Below, piece by piece: positions 1 to 21,526 of a stretch of 32,500 bases of DNA. Below the pieces are notes generated by a model. It was not told the DNA's origin and searched no databases. It saw only the letters and a list, made by a program, of their open reading frames with translations. Source of the DNA: Paulinella micropora (taxonomy: Eukaryota; Cercozoa; Imbricatea; Euglyphida; Paulinellidae); contig WBZZ01000033.1 in assembly GCA_019918135.1 (NCBI GenBank), positions 162,501-195,000 of the forward strand. Reading direction: 5' to 3'. The first letter of the stretch is position 1. Each line of letters begins with the position of its first letter. A program made the position numbers and the translations under genes.

Positions 1-3
1 AAT

Positions 4-36
<33 letters not shown>

Positions 37-208
37 GTATGTATGTATGTTATGTATGTTATGTATGTTATGTATGTTATGTATGTTATGTATGTTATAT
101 GTGTTATGTATGTATGTATGTATGTATGTATGTATGTTTATATATATATATATGTAAATATATATATATATATATATATAATATCGCTCTCGTTCTGCTT
201 GTGTCCAG
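1..208 (+). repeat. TATG/TTATG and (TA)n microsatellites in an upstream intron
   Basis: A CT run at 5-16 and a TA run are followed by (TATG)n with TTATG pentamers at about 29-135 and TA-rich tracts at 137-182. A pyrimidine-rich stretch ending in CAG at 206-208 then makes a good 3' splice site. Open frames here spell only repeat peptide. I read this as the end of an intron of the large gene. Confidence 0.7.
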
Positions 209-11712
<11,504 letters not shown>

Positions 11713-12832
11713 CCGCTGTGGCCCTTGGCAACTCTTTCATATGAATGCTCTTGCGCTTCCCACTTATTCAGTTAAATTGCAAGCCTAGTATTTTTTTCTC
11801 ATTATATTATAAGTGTTGGCATGCTTAAAATCAATACTAGTACCGTCAATATTATTCAGAAACTTATGATCCGCTCGCTGCTACTTACTATTAGGTGACC
11901 GCTCTGCCAACAATACATGTATTATTATCATTACTATACTAGTGTTGTTAAAAGATAAATTAACTTGAGAATTTAGTTTGAATTATGAAATTAAAAGTGC
12001 CAGCTTGCGTTAAAAAATGAGTTAACATGAATAATAATGATTAAACGAGCAGGTCGGTTTACAAACTCTATTGACTCGGAGATGCTGCGAACCCTTTCCG
12101 AGGTTTGACATTTTCTTGCGCTGGTGTCGCGGCCGGTCCGGCCACATACTTTTTAGGTAATACAATACTTTTGTCTGGCTTGTCACGGAGGCTAAAGTCT
12201 GACATTATTTCACTCCTCCTCCGAAGACCTATCACCAGCTGGTAGACTCGGTGTGAGACAGTTAGAACAGTAGAACTTTCACGTGTTAATTCTAGTAATT
12301 ACGTTTCACTAGTTTCACTAGTTCTAGTAGTTTGAAGTCAAACTATACACAATCATTAATCACTTTTATCAGTGACTTGGACCTGCCAACGTACGCCTTC
12401 ATTTACCCCCTTTGGAGGGTGAAATATTAATCCTTTAATGCTGAGAAATGACTCAATCATGCTTTGTTAAAAATATATCATATTTTCAGAACTATTGAAA
12501 GATCACCACCATAATTTTCTGGTTGAGATTCATCAATGTTATCCATTCGGTCCTGCAAGTGAACCGTGCGCGCCAGCCATTTTCCAACCAAAAGCTGAGA
12601 AATATGCATAAAAATTTTACATTTCTTTTTTTCATCATGTTTTGTCAGACTGTGTTTGTAAAACTTAATGTTTTGTAGGTAATCAACACAACTTATTACA
12701 GGTTTGTCACGAGTCGTTGCAAATGACACAACACTAAAAAAATGTCATATTTTTTTTAAAATTAGAATTCAACAAAGGTGCTTCATGAAATCAGTGAAGG
12801 ATCTCACATCAACGTGTGAGAAAATGTTATCA
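11713..12832. other. AT-rich intergenic DNA, no gene seen
   Basis: Composition changes sharply right after the stop codon at 11712. No frame longer than about 95 codons and no plausible exon was found. AATATATCATATT (12471) and AATGTCATATTT (12738) are members of a recurring motif. Confidence 0.6.
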
Positions 12833-13102
12833 CTAGCGACATTCAAGTGTCAACAAAGAATTATTTTTTCGATTTTGTGTCACTTTTTCAATTTTGGGTC
12901 ACTTTTCGTTTCTATATTAAAAATTTTAATTTTCAAATTTAACGGTAACATTTCGCTAAATTTACGTCATTTTTGCGGACGCATATAGCCGTTTATTTCA
13001 AAAATTCAAAATTTTGATACAAAAACGAAAAAGTGACCCAAAACAGAAAAAGTGACACAAAGCAGAAAAACCGATTTTCTTTTAGCACTTGAATATCGCT
13101 AG
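12833..13102. mobile_element. 270-bp AT-rich foldback element
   Basis: Two imperfect inverted arms (12833-12945 and 12989-13102) surround a loop of about 43 bp. The ends are CTAGCGAC-ATTCAAGTG and CACTTGAAT-ATCGCTAG. The words TTGTGTCACTTTTTC and TTTTGGGTCACTTTT on the left have their complements in the same order on the right. Arms are clearly diverged, so it is older than the MITE at 1647. I could not fix a target site duplication. It has no coding capacity. Confidence 0.75.
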
Positions 13103-14900
13103 CAGTACTAGTAGCAGAGAAGTTTATCAAACAGAAAAACGAATGTTTTAAACAAGTGAAAAAATTGAACATGATTGAGACACAGCAGCCTGCGACGAAT
13201 TTTGTGAAACGTTGTCACACCAATGTCTGCATGTTTGCCAAAACTTTGTCACAATTTTAAAGTTTTCTGCTTGCACATCAATTCATGTAGGATGCATCAA
13301 CTAGGAATCACTTGACACACAAAATTGAACCAGAAGCTTCATTACGAAGCTGTTGCTCTAAAGCTTCAAGGAATTTTTGTTCTACATTGTGTGAAAAGTA
13401 GGTAATGAATCTCACATCGTGTCGTTAATTCTGTTCAAATGTAGATTTTTGTTTCTTACTAAAATGTTTTTAGGTCACTAAAGTGATTTTTGCACCCTCA
13501 ACTATGTGTGTTCTCAACACAGACAGGTACTATTGATTAGAAATTTATATTTCTTAAAAAAAAACAAATAAAAAAACTTTTGTGAAAACAGAAATATGTC
13601 ATATTTGGGAAAATAACTCAGTTTTAACAACCTCACTTAAAAAAATATGTAAAATCAAGTTCAAATGGTTTTTGGAAAAATTAAAATATGCCATATTCCA
13701 TGACATGAATGCTTTTGAGTCGGCAATCAGTGTAATCAAAGCGCTAAAAGTAGTTTAGGCTAACTTTTTTTTTTAATGACTGAACAAACTAGGTCAATTG
13801 TCTATTTTTGATTGCAAAAAAAAAATCCTGGAACCTACTAACACAAAAAAAAAGAAGCATGTTTTCCAGCATGCTGATTGTTTTTTTGAAGCATTGAACA
13901 AATCTGATCAATGTGAGCGCTTTTGCATTGGTACTTTGTTTGTGAGAACGTCCTAAATCTGTTTTGGGACGTTGTAAAACTAATGAACTCATTTGTTTTC
14001 AACTTCTCAGCTTTTAGTTAGATCAAGAACTTAAGTTAATGTCTGGAAATGAAATTTGAATGTCCATGATCAGTTTAACTAGTTTAAAAACATTAAAAAT
14101 GAAGAAAACGTTTGATTTTTTGTTGTGTGATTCAGTTTAAATCTGTCTTTCTTTTGGTTTTTTAAAACTTAAAGTCATGTGTGGTTGTGTCTGAACTAGT
14201 TAGCATGTGATGTGTAATTTCAATTGTAAAAACGTTACTATGTTTTTGACTTTTCATGTTAATTGTTGCAGCTGAATGAATGCTTGATCGTGAAAATTAA
14301 CATGAAGAAAACAAGCAAACTAATTTTTTTTCAAATATGGCATATTTCTTCTTTTTTTTTTTTAAACAGCATCAATGTTCGGTTGAGTCTTGCAGACAAA
14401 AAAATATGACATATTTTCATTTCATGCAACTGACACAGAAAATGTGAGTCTGGGAATTCGAATCTTACATTCTTTTTCCATCACATGCTTCGTCTGTGTC
14501 TTTGTAATTCCTGAAGAAAACCTTGCTTCTTAGATTTAAAGACACACCATTTAATTTTGTTCTCGAAAGCAGCAAGATGTTAAAAACAAACAGAAAGATG
14601 AATCTAAAGAAGAATGGAAGCTGGAAGCGACCCTAGAAAAGTAACGCAGAAAAGTAACGCTTTTGTATGAAGAAGAAAAATGAAGACAACGTCAGTCCCT
14701 GCAAAGCGTGCATCGTTCAGTCATGCATGAAATGAGAACAGTGCACGACGTGTCAGAATTGAAACTGCCTTCTCACAAAGGGTCGTGTGCCAGCAGCTCA
14801 TTCAATAATGGAATTACACTGACCTTGCGTTTGATTTTTAGTGTTCACTGTTACCGAGACCAAAGTTTAATATTTAATAACATAATAACTGTCTAACGAC
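13103..14900. other. AT-rich intergenic DNA, no gene seen
   Basis: No frame reaches 70 codons and none looks like protein. AATATGnCATATT motifs lie at 13592, 13684, 14333 and 14402. The transition to C-rich retroelement sequence is between about 14890 and 15010. Confidence 0.6.
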
Positions 14901-15439
14901 TTGTAGAATGAGGAATACCTAACGTAGAAGGACTCCGTACTCTCCAAGCCAAGGTAAACCGACAGACCGGAACATAGAGTAATGCCATTATATACCGGAT
15001 GGGCCGGCACAATCCCCTCTCCCCCCCGAGCGTGCCCTCGTCAGGGTGCGCGAGAAGTCGAGTTTAGACCAGCCGAACCAAACCGGGATAAAATGTGAAA
15101 ATTATCTCGAGAGATGGTCTGTGACTGGACACTTCCCCTCGGATAAATTGCACACTCTGTGTTATCCTAAATTCACTCATCGTCCCCCCCACCTAGTGTG
15201 AGTCTATACTACCCCTCCGGATAGTTATTGATAAATTCCATGTTGTCCGATTTAAGCCCATCGGTTCCGCATTATTCCCCAGATTCGAAATCCGATGCGC
15301 TTCTATTGCGTCAGAAGTAAAATTTTGCGTGAGACTACTCACGTAAAATGTATCGCCCCATTTCTGCCGTCACCATAATCCTGCATAAGCCCTCTCGTGT
15401 AACATCTGAATCCATGAAAATTACCATGTAACTAGTGGT

Positions 15440-15767
15440 AATTTGATCAATCCATCCACTTCCACTCGAACGTCGAAAATTGCCACGAAACTAGTGGGAA
15501 TTTGATCAATCCATCCACTTCCACTCGAACGTCGAAAATTGCCACGGAACTAGTGGGGATTTGATCAATCCATCCACTTCCACTCGAACGTCGGAAATTC
15601 CCACGAAACTAGTGGGAATTTGATCATACGTCGGAAATTGCCACGAAACTAGTGGGAATTTGATCAATCCATCCACTTCCACTCGAACGTCGGAAATTGC
15701 CACGAAACTATTTGGAATTTGATCAATCCATCCACTTCCACTCGAACGTCGGAAATTGCCGCGAATC
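15440..15767. repeat. 59-bp minisatellite, six units
   Basis: Units begin at 15440, 15499, 15558, 15617 (deleted to 40 bp), 15657 and 15716 (last one partial). Each contains AATTTGATCAATCCATCCAC, then TTCCACTCGAACGTCGGAAA, then TTGCCACGAAACTAGTGGG. The TGATCA and ACTAGT palindromes recur in most units. It lies in the presumed 3' non-coding part or LTR of the retroelement. Confidence 0.9.
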
Positions 15768-16360
15768 GTAAAACGTTTTACCAAATTAAGGTCCCAGGTG
15801 ACGCTGTAGTCCCGGCGTGTAGCCCAGGAGTGACTTAAGACGTCGTTGAGGGAAGGCCCCCCCGCCAAGCCTCGGATACACCCCACCGCCGTCCCCCCGG
15901 CGCTATCACTCCATGCTTGAAACGACCCCGAGTACCACTTATAGACCTACCCGTCTATCCGTCCCATTCCCCCATTTGGTATCCCCCTTTTGTCCCCCCT
16001 GCCCTCAGGTCGTCCCGTTGTTGTCCCGTATCGTCCCCTTGTTACTCCTTCCCTTATCCCCCATATACACTATCCATACCTATTACTATCCGACCTATAA
16101 TCTATCCAATTCTATTACTATCCATCCTCTATTCTATCCAACCTATAATCTATCCCATTCTACTACTATCCGTCCTATCATCTATCCCCTCTCCCCCTAA
16201 TCCGCCATCCCACATTCCATCTTCCGCGTTGGTCCCCCCCCGTGCCCGTGTTGCTATCCGCGCATATGTATATATATGTACATATATATATGTAGATATA
16301 TATAATATCCCGATCCACATACCGAGCGGTAAATGTCTTCCGGTCAGCATTCCGCCGTCT
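15768..16360. other. C-rich non-coding part of the retroelement
   Basis: Plus-strand C/T-rich DNA with short TATCC and CTATTACTATCC words (16060-16200) and a TATA/TACA stretch at 16262-16312. No plausible coding frame was seen. It may belong to the 3' LTR. Confidence 0.4.
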
Positions 16361-16362
16361 TC

Positions 16363-16966
16363 GCGTCCCTGCGCGGCAAAATAGAAATAGATTCCATGAG
16401 TGACACATTCCGAGTGTACCGTGGCCTTGCTTGCCATATGGGCCCGTTGCCCTGTGGGTGTATTTGTATTACCCCCTCCACTCTCCTCTTCTTCATCATT
16501 CTTCATCTTTCTCTTCATCTTCTCAGTCTTTCCCGTCATCTTTTTCCCGTTCGTACCCTGTACGCTTACCCTTTGTCAAGCCACCGCAGGCTGAGGGTGA
16601 ATATCAAGAAGTGAGCGTGAGGATGATCAGTCCGTCAGCGCCATCGACTTCGCTCCCCGGCGGGTTAAAATATTATCCCCCAAAAGGCTTATGAGCCTGT
16701 CATCGCGTCCCTGCGCGGAAAAGAATTGTATCGTCGCGCCCTGCGTGAGATAAGATTATCCATCATCGCGCCCTGCGCGGAAAATCCAGTAAGCCAAAAT
16801 GCAGTTAGAGATGGTTGTCGTGTATTTTTCATGCGTTGCTTCCAACCAGCACATGAAAGTACACGATTAGTATCGTGGTCTCTGTGTGTAGCCCATAATT
16901 TCCAAAGGGTTGATTTTTCCGATTCCCGTTCAGACGATGACGTCCGTGCCCTCGCGCTCCTGCGCG
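16363..16966. repeat. Recurring TCGCGTCCCTGCGCGG motif
   Basis: Copies start at 16362, 16703, 16734, 16766 and (diverged) about 16952. The three middle ones form a degenerate tandem of 31-32 bp period. The CGCG...CGCG ends are self-complementary around TCCCTG or CCCTG. This is non-coding; function unknown. Confidence 0.7.
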
Positions 16967-17082
16967 TACCAAGTGTATAAGCATACACTTTTAGGATCAC
17001 GCGATCCACGGGTATCCTTGGCCGTTTCCCCCGGGCGCACCACCCCGATTTCGGTCATCATCTTATCTTTTCATTCTTCTCT

Positions 17083-17145
17083 TTCTCACTCACTGCTCGT
17101 CTCTCTCTCCTCCTTTCTTTCTCTCTCTCTCTCTCTCTCTCTCTC
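17083..17145 (-). promoter_or_regulatory. Candidate polypurine tract next to the pol stop codon
   Basis: On the minus strand this is a long GA-rich tract starting at the TGA stop (17144-17146) of the last pol frame. LTR retroelements carry a polypurine tract just upstream of the 3' LTR, so this would place the 3' LTR to its left. A simple (CT)n microsatellite is the alternative. Confidence 0.4.
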
Positions 17146-17947
17146 ATCTCCTTCCCCTCCTCGTCCTCTGCTTCGGCCCCGAGGGACGCTTCCTTCCCCT
17201 CGATCCCACCGTTGCCGGCGGTGCCCCGATAATCTCAAAGGGCCAGCCTCTCTCCTCCATCTCATCCCAGATGCAAGTGGGGATTCGCCGCTCTTCCGTG
17301 AGATCAAAAGGTATGTCCAGAACCTCCCTAGGTCGTGATTGTACCGTATAGGGCGTGTGGTCCTTGTCATCCAACTGGATGCTGACATCCCAAGTTTCCC
17401 GTTTCTGCCCCCAGTTTTCCAGAAAAACTGGACTGAACCGGCGATCCTTTTCCATGTTGGTCCCATCATCGCTCCTCCAGAACTGCATTACTGGGGCAAT
17501 GCCCACCGCCGCTTTGGACCTCGTACGTCCTCCGACCCTCAATATCCGCATGACATAGAAGTCATCCAGCGTATCATCCGAGACCTCTCTATCCGCAGGT
17601 CGCATCAAATAATACTTGCCGACCCTCCAGCGGATTTTATCTATCTTGGTCGGGTCGACCAACCACTTTTCTGACTGTGGACGCGATCCACCTCCATCCC
17701 CTCCCTCTGGTGGTGGTCTCGGACGGGCCGCCTGTGCCCGCTGCTGCACCTTCTCCTCCTTCCCCTCCTCCTTTGTTTCCCGTCGCATCACTCCCTCCGA
17801 GCCCTCCGGCTCCTCCTTCCGCTCCTGAGTTTCCTCCTTGCCCCTCGCCTTCCTGGCGCTGTCTCCGGGATCCTCGTTCGTGAGAGCCCTTTTCCAGCTC
17901 CGTAATTGCATCCCGCAATCTTTGTTTCTCCTCCTCTTCCGGTTCAT
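17144..17947 (-). CDS. C-terminal Pol domain with SH3/BAH-like look
   Basis: After a Glu/Lys/Gly-rich linker (frame uncertain before about 17700) comes a compact domain of roughly 130 residues. It includes VGKYYLMRP, DDFYVMRILRVGG, PVMQFWRSDDG, RRFSPVFLENWG and IPTCIWDEMEERGWPFEI. Alternating hydrophobic strands with conserved-looking aromatic residues recall SH3-fold chromatin readers (BAH/Tudor-like). Chromoviruses carry a chromodomain at this same place after integrase. The fold is an inference from pattern only. The preceding frame at 17637-18176 must shift by one base to reach it. Confidence 0.5.
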   Translation of the reverse strand: MNRKRRRNKDCGMQLRSWKRALTNEDPGDSARKARGKEETQERKEEPEGSEGVMRRETKEEGKEEKVQQRAQAARPRPPPEGGDGGGSRPQSEKWLVDPTKIDKIRWRVGKYYLMRPADREVSDDTLDDFYVMRILRVGGRTRSKAAVGIAPVMQFWRSDDGTNMEKDRRFSPVFLENWGQKRETWDVSIQLDDKDHTPYTVQSRPREVLDIPFDLTEERRIPTCIWDEMEERGWPFEIIGAPPATVGSRGRKRPSGPKQRTRRGRR

Positions 17948-19198
17948 ACAGAAGCTGGTCCCTCAACCTCGCCAACTCTTCCGCCCGCTGCGAACGAGTA
18001 AGCAAATATGTCGGGTTGCCCCAGTCGTCCGTCGTGCGCGCCAGTGCCTGCGCGTCCGTCTCGTAATCCAATAGGAACGGTGAAAACGTGACCAGCCGTC
18101 GTACATGCACGATCTGTTCTTTTGCCGTTCGCTGATGGCGGATTTTGTAGTTGTATGCCGCAGTTTGCTGCACCACCTAATACGGCCCCTGCCACTTTTC
18201 GTACACTTCGCCGACACACCCACCGGGATGCTCGGGACGTATAACAAGACCGTGTCTCCCACGTGGAATTCCACATGTCGGAACTTTTGCTGCCCCTTGT
18301 CGTCCTTCCTCCTCATAGCAGCCTCGCGCTGCTTCCGGACGATGTATTCAGCCTCCGCTATTGCCCGCAAGCGGCATGCCATCAACTCCGTCGGGTCATA
18401 TAAAGCCGTGTCCTTGAAGCGATCCATAGGTGTGTTCAACACCCTTCCATGTACCAGTTGATTCGGGCAAAGCCTGACGCTTCCTCCCAAAGACGAGGAG
18501 CCCAAGTTGTTAACCGCAAACGTAAAAGCCTGCACCGTCTCCGGCCACATCTTCTGGTTGTTCTGGCAATAGATTTTCAAGGATGCCTTCATCATCTTGT
18601 GCATCCGCTCAATTTTCCCGTTTGCCATTGGATTGTATGCCGTAACGTAGTTCCATTGGAACCCAAAATATGCACTGAGTTCGTTCGAGAGCCAGTTGAT
18701 GAACGAACTCCCTCTGTCTTATATGATCTTCCTTGGAACTCCGATCCTGCAGAAAACGTGATCGATCAAAGCCTTAGCGGTCGTTTCCTTGGTCTCGTCC
18801 TTAGTGGGTACCGTGATCACGTAATTCGACGCCCTGTCAATGGCCGTAAGTATGTACTTGAACCCCCCGTCGCCCGCTTCCGGTAGAGGGCCCACATAGT
18901 CGATGTGGATCGTCTCGAAAATGTCGCTCGTGACCTCGTACTGTCCGAGCAAACCCTTGGTTGCGTATGGCGTCTTTGCTCTCTGGCACGGCGCGCAGCC
19001 GTTGATGAATCGTTCCACATCCTTGTTCATACTTCCCCAGTAGAACTTCCTCGTCAGCGACCACTTCATCCTTTCCCATCCTGGATGACTCTGCATGGGA
19101 CAGTTGTGTGCCCCGATCATAATCACATGCCGTAACGCCGGTGGTACCCACACCGTCCACCTTTTCGGGTTTTCCTTGTGTCTGCCATCCGTGCCCAT
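17637..19198 (-). pseudogene. Integrase, broken by stops and a frameshift
   Basis: The N-terminal zinc-binding HHCC module is visible (AHNCPMQSH ... CAPCQRAK). The catalytic core follows, with D in HIDYVGPLP, D in ILTAIDRAS region, and E in NPMANGKIERMHKMM. A TAA at 18719 replaces the residue before DRGSSF. The typical integrase motif there is SDRG, so one substitution of TCA is enough. Around 18190-18230 the frame moves by one base. The GPY/F module WQGPY is then followed by TAG at 18177 and VVQQT. The product is a retroelement integrase that would insert cDNA into the genome. This copy cannot make it in one piece. Confidence 0.85.
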
Positions 19199-19201
19199 AT
19201 A

Positions 19202-19660
19202 TCAGATCAGCCCATCCGAATACGTGTGCGTCTTTAGCTGCCGCTTCACTGCCTCAGTACGCGTTTCCGGCGTCGGGTTCTTCACGTGTTGGATTAGTGC
19301 TTTGAATTCCTTCGCCTCGCTGGTCAGACTCCGGAATTTGTCCACCGACGCAAACTTGACTTGCGTATCAGTCTCCAAGTCCAAAGCCACCCGGCTGGGA
19401 TGCGTATTCTCCAACACCGTTACGTCTTCCTGTTCCGGTAACAATGGCTCCCCTTCTGCCTTAGGGCTGACCATTATGTTGCCGACCATAGGCATCTGCC
19501 GCCATGGGAACCTTGGCGTTTCCATCTCCTCCGCCTCTCTTTCCGCGTGCAACGCCGCGTCCCACTCGTATTCTTCGAGGCTGTCCTTCGCGCATTGGCC
19601 CTCGTGCTCCTCACAACACTCTCGTGGTGCCTTACTAGCCGCCTCATACAACCTGAGGTC
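19202..19660 (-). pseudogene. RNase H to integrase linker of pol
   Basis: 149 acidic and Thr/Glu-rich codons in the same frame as the integrase end with SDGLI followed by TGA at 19202-19204. A Trp or Arg codon would restore the usual link into the integrase N-terminus. No known domain was recognised. Confidence 0.6.
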
Positions 19661-19664
19661 CCTC

Positions 19665-20418
19665 TCATGTTCCTGTTTTTCTCCTCCCCCGACGTACGAA
19701 ACTTGTATTCATTGCTGCCGACACCTCCTCCGCGTATATCATACCGTTCATCGGCTTCTGGTCTTCAAAATCCGGTTGCCGTTCTATCTGTTCCAAGTCC
19801 ATGAATCCCCACACCGTCAAGACTGCCGCCGCCGTGGTGAACCTAAATCGCGTCAGGTTCATCCCTTTCCGCTTCTCCCCATCCCATATCGGTTTGACCG
19901 TGAACACCTCTGGCGCCTGGTGTTGTCGTTGTTCCGCCTCCGTCTTTCCCCGTGCTCCCCCATCCTCCGCCGTGCCCCCAGACCGAGACTGGTGATCAGC
20001 CAAAAAGTTCTCCTTTCCCTTGATATACTCTATCTGGAAGTCGTATTCCGACAAGTCCTGTTGCCACCGCGCCAACCGTCCCGTATGGTCCTGTGACATC
20101 AGCCATCGCAGGTTGTTGTGATCCGTTCTCACTCTCGTTTCCTTCCCTCCCCCATAGATATTCCCGCAGCCGCTTGAAGCCCCAGACAATAGCCGATGCC
20201 TCCCGTTGTCTGGTGCAGTATTGCCTTTCCGCACTCGACATACGTCGACTAAGAAACATTACCGGTCGCAATCGTCCCTTTTCGTCCGCTTGCTGAAGCA
20301 CTCCTCCTATCGCGTAGGCCGACGCGTCTGTATCCAGAATAAAGGGTACCTCAAAGTCCGGCAGCCTCAGAACCGTTCCATCTTCCGTCAACGGATCCTT
20401 CAGAATCGTTTCCCGCAA
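19665..20418 (-). pseudogene. Retroelement RNase H, split over two frames
   Basis: The first frame (19996-20418) has FILDTDASAYAIGGVLQQ and QREASAIVWGFKRLREYLWG. The second (19665-20234) continues with RTDHNNLRWLMSQ and ENFLADHQSR. The acidic residues D, E, D, D of the Ty3/gypsy RNase H active site are all present. The frame change lies at the G-rich TGGGGGAGGGAAGG near 20155. The enzyme degrades the RNA strand during reverse transcription. Confidence 0.88.
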
Positions 20419-20437
20419 ATCCTTTATCGCTTTCTCC

Positions 20438-21292
20438 TCATTCGTTCGGGTTCGCCCAATCCCCTGTGAATTCTTTCATGTGTTTCCGTATGGGCTCCGT
20501 CCGGTTGGCGAAGTTTGGGATGAACTCCCCGTAATACTGTGCCAACGACACGAACGAATGTAGATCGGATTTGTTCTGCGGTATTGGCATGTCCGCCAGT
20601 GCCTCTCGTTTCTTAGCCGCGATTGTGCATGTTCCGTTCTCAATATCGTATCCCAAATATTGAATCCGTTTCTGCATGAAGTGGCACTTCTTGGCATTAA
20701 GCCGGAAACCGAACGCCTTAATCCGCCGCATGTGTTCCATATGCTCTTCCACCGAGTTAGAGTATATAATGACATCATCCAAGTACGCGAAGGCATACGT
20801 TGACGTGTCACCATGCTTGAAGGCAAATTCCTCGTCCCGAAACTTGCTTCCCAACATCTCGGTCATCGCCTTTTGGAAAATCCCTGGAGCCACCTTGAGC
20901 CCCATCGGCAAAACCTTCCAGACGTAGGTCGTCATGCCTACCATAAACGCCGTGAGGTATCGACTTTCCTCCGCCAATGGAATTTGCCAAAACCCGCTTT
21001 TCAGGTCCAGAGTGGAATATATTTTCGCCTTCCGCAATACTTCCACCCCTCGTCGCACATCCGGTACCGGCGTTTCGATATTCTTTATGATCTGCTTGAT
21101 CTTCCAGTAGTTTATGCACATCCACAATGTGCCATCCGGCTTCGGCGCCATCCGCACCGGCGAGGAGTATTCTGACAACCGCTTCTCTATCAGCCCCTTC
21201 TGCAACAATTCCGCCGTCATCTCCCTGGCAATTATATCCTCGTGATAGCTGAGTCGAGAAGGCCGTCCTATTCCTGGTACCTCCTGTCCCAT
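20438..21292 (-). CDS. Reverse transcriptase of Ty3/gypsy type
   Basis: This is the best-preserved domain, 284 codons without interruption. In order: PSRLSYHEDIIA, LLQKGLIEKRLSEYSSPVRM, PKPDGTLWMCINYWKIKQII, YSTLDLKSGFWQIPL (first catalytic Asp), LPMGLKVAPGIFQKAM, AYLDDVIIYS (catalytic YLDD), FRLNAKKCHF and IQYLGYDIENG. The usual RDYR after MC is INYW here. The thumb/connection region SDLHSFVSLAQYYGEFIPNF is also present. The frame ends at 20438, one frameshift short of the RNase H frame. Upstream the sense frame moves to 20808-21419, which carries FWPLEGGSVKHH. Confidence 0.93.
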   Translation of the reverse strand: MGQEVPGIGRPSRLSYHEDIIAREMTAELLQKGLIEKRLSEYSSPVRMAPKPDGTLWMCINYWKIKQIIKNIETPVPDVRRGVEVLRKAKIYSTLDLKSGFWQIPLAEESRYLTAFMVGMTTYVWKVLPMGLKVAPGIFQKAMTEMLGSKFRDEEFAFKHGDTSTYAFAYLDDVIIYSNSVEEHMEHMRRIKAFGFRLNAKKCHFMQKRIQYLGYDIENGTCTIAAKKREALADMPIPQNKSDLHSFVSLAQYYGEFIPNFANRTEPIRKHMKEFTGDWANPNE

Positions 21293-21526
21293 CTGCCGTG
21301 TGATGCTTGACCGAACCTCCCTCCAACGGCCAAAACACTTCCATGTGGTGATCCATCATCGCCAAGACGTCCTCTTTAGACTTTTCACTTCCCTGCCACT
21401 GTTTTGCCTGTTCCCGCAAGGCTGCCCGAGTTTTATCCGTTTCCTCCTTGATTTGTTCGTCGCCTTGCCCGCTATGTCGTTCACCGTAGCCTCCTCGCCC
21501 TCCTCCTCGAACCCTTCTCTAGACCG

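Noticed and set aside
12704..12988. 94-codon ORF in AT-rich DNA
   Set aside because: Phe/Ile/Lys-rich composition expected by chance, and it overlaps the foldback element.
15440..15767. CRISPR-like array
   Set aside because: Units are contiguous with no unique spacers, and the context is eukaryotic.
15506..15886. 126-codon minus-strand ORF
   Set aside because: It translates the 59-bp minisatellite; the repeated peptide changes frame at the 40-bp unit and has no other support.
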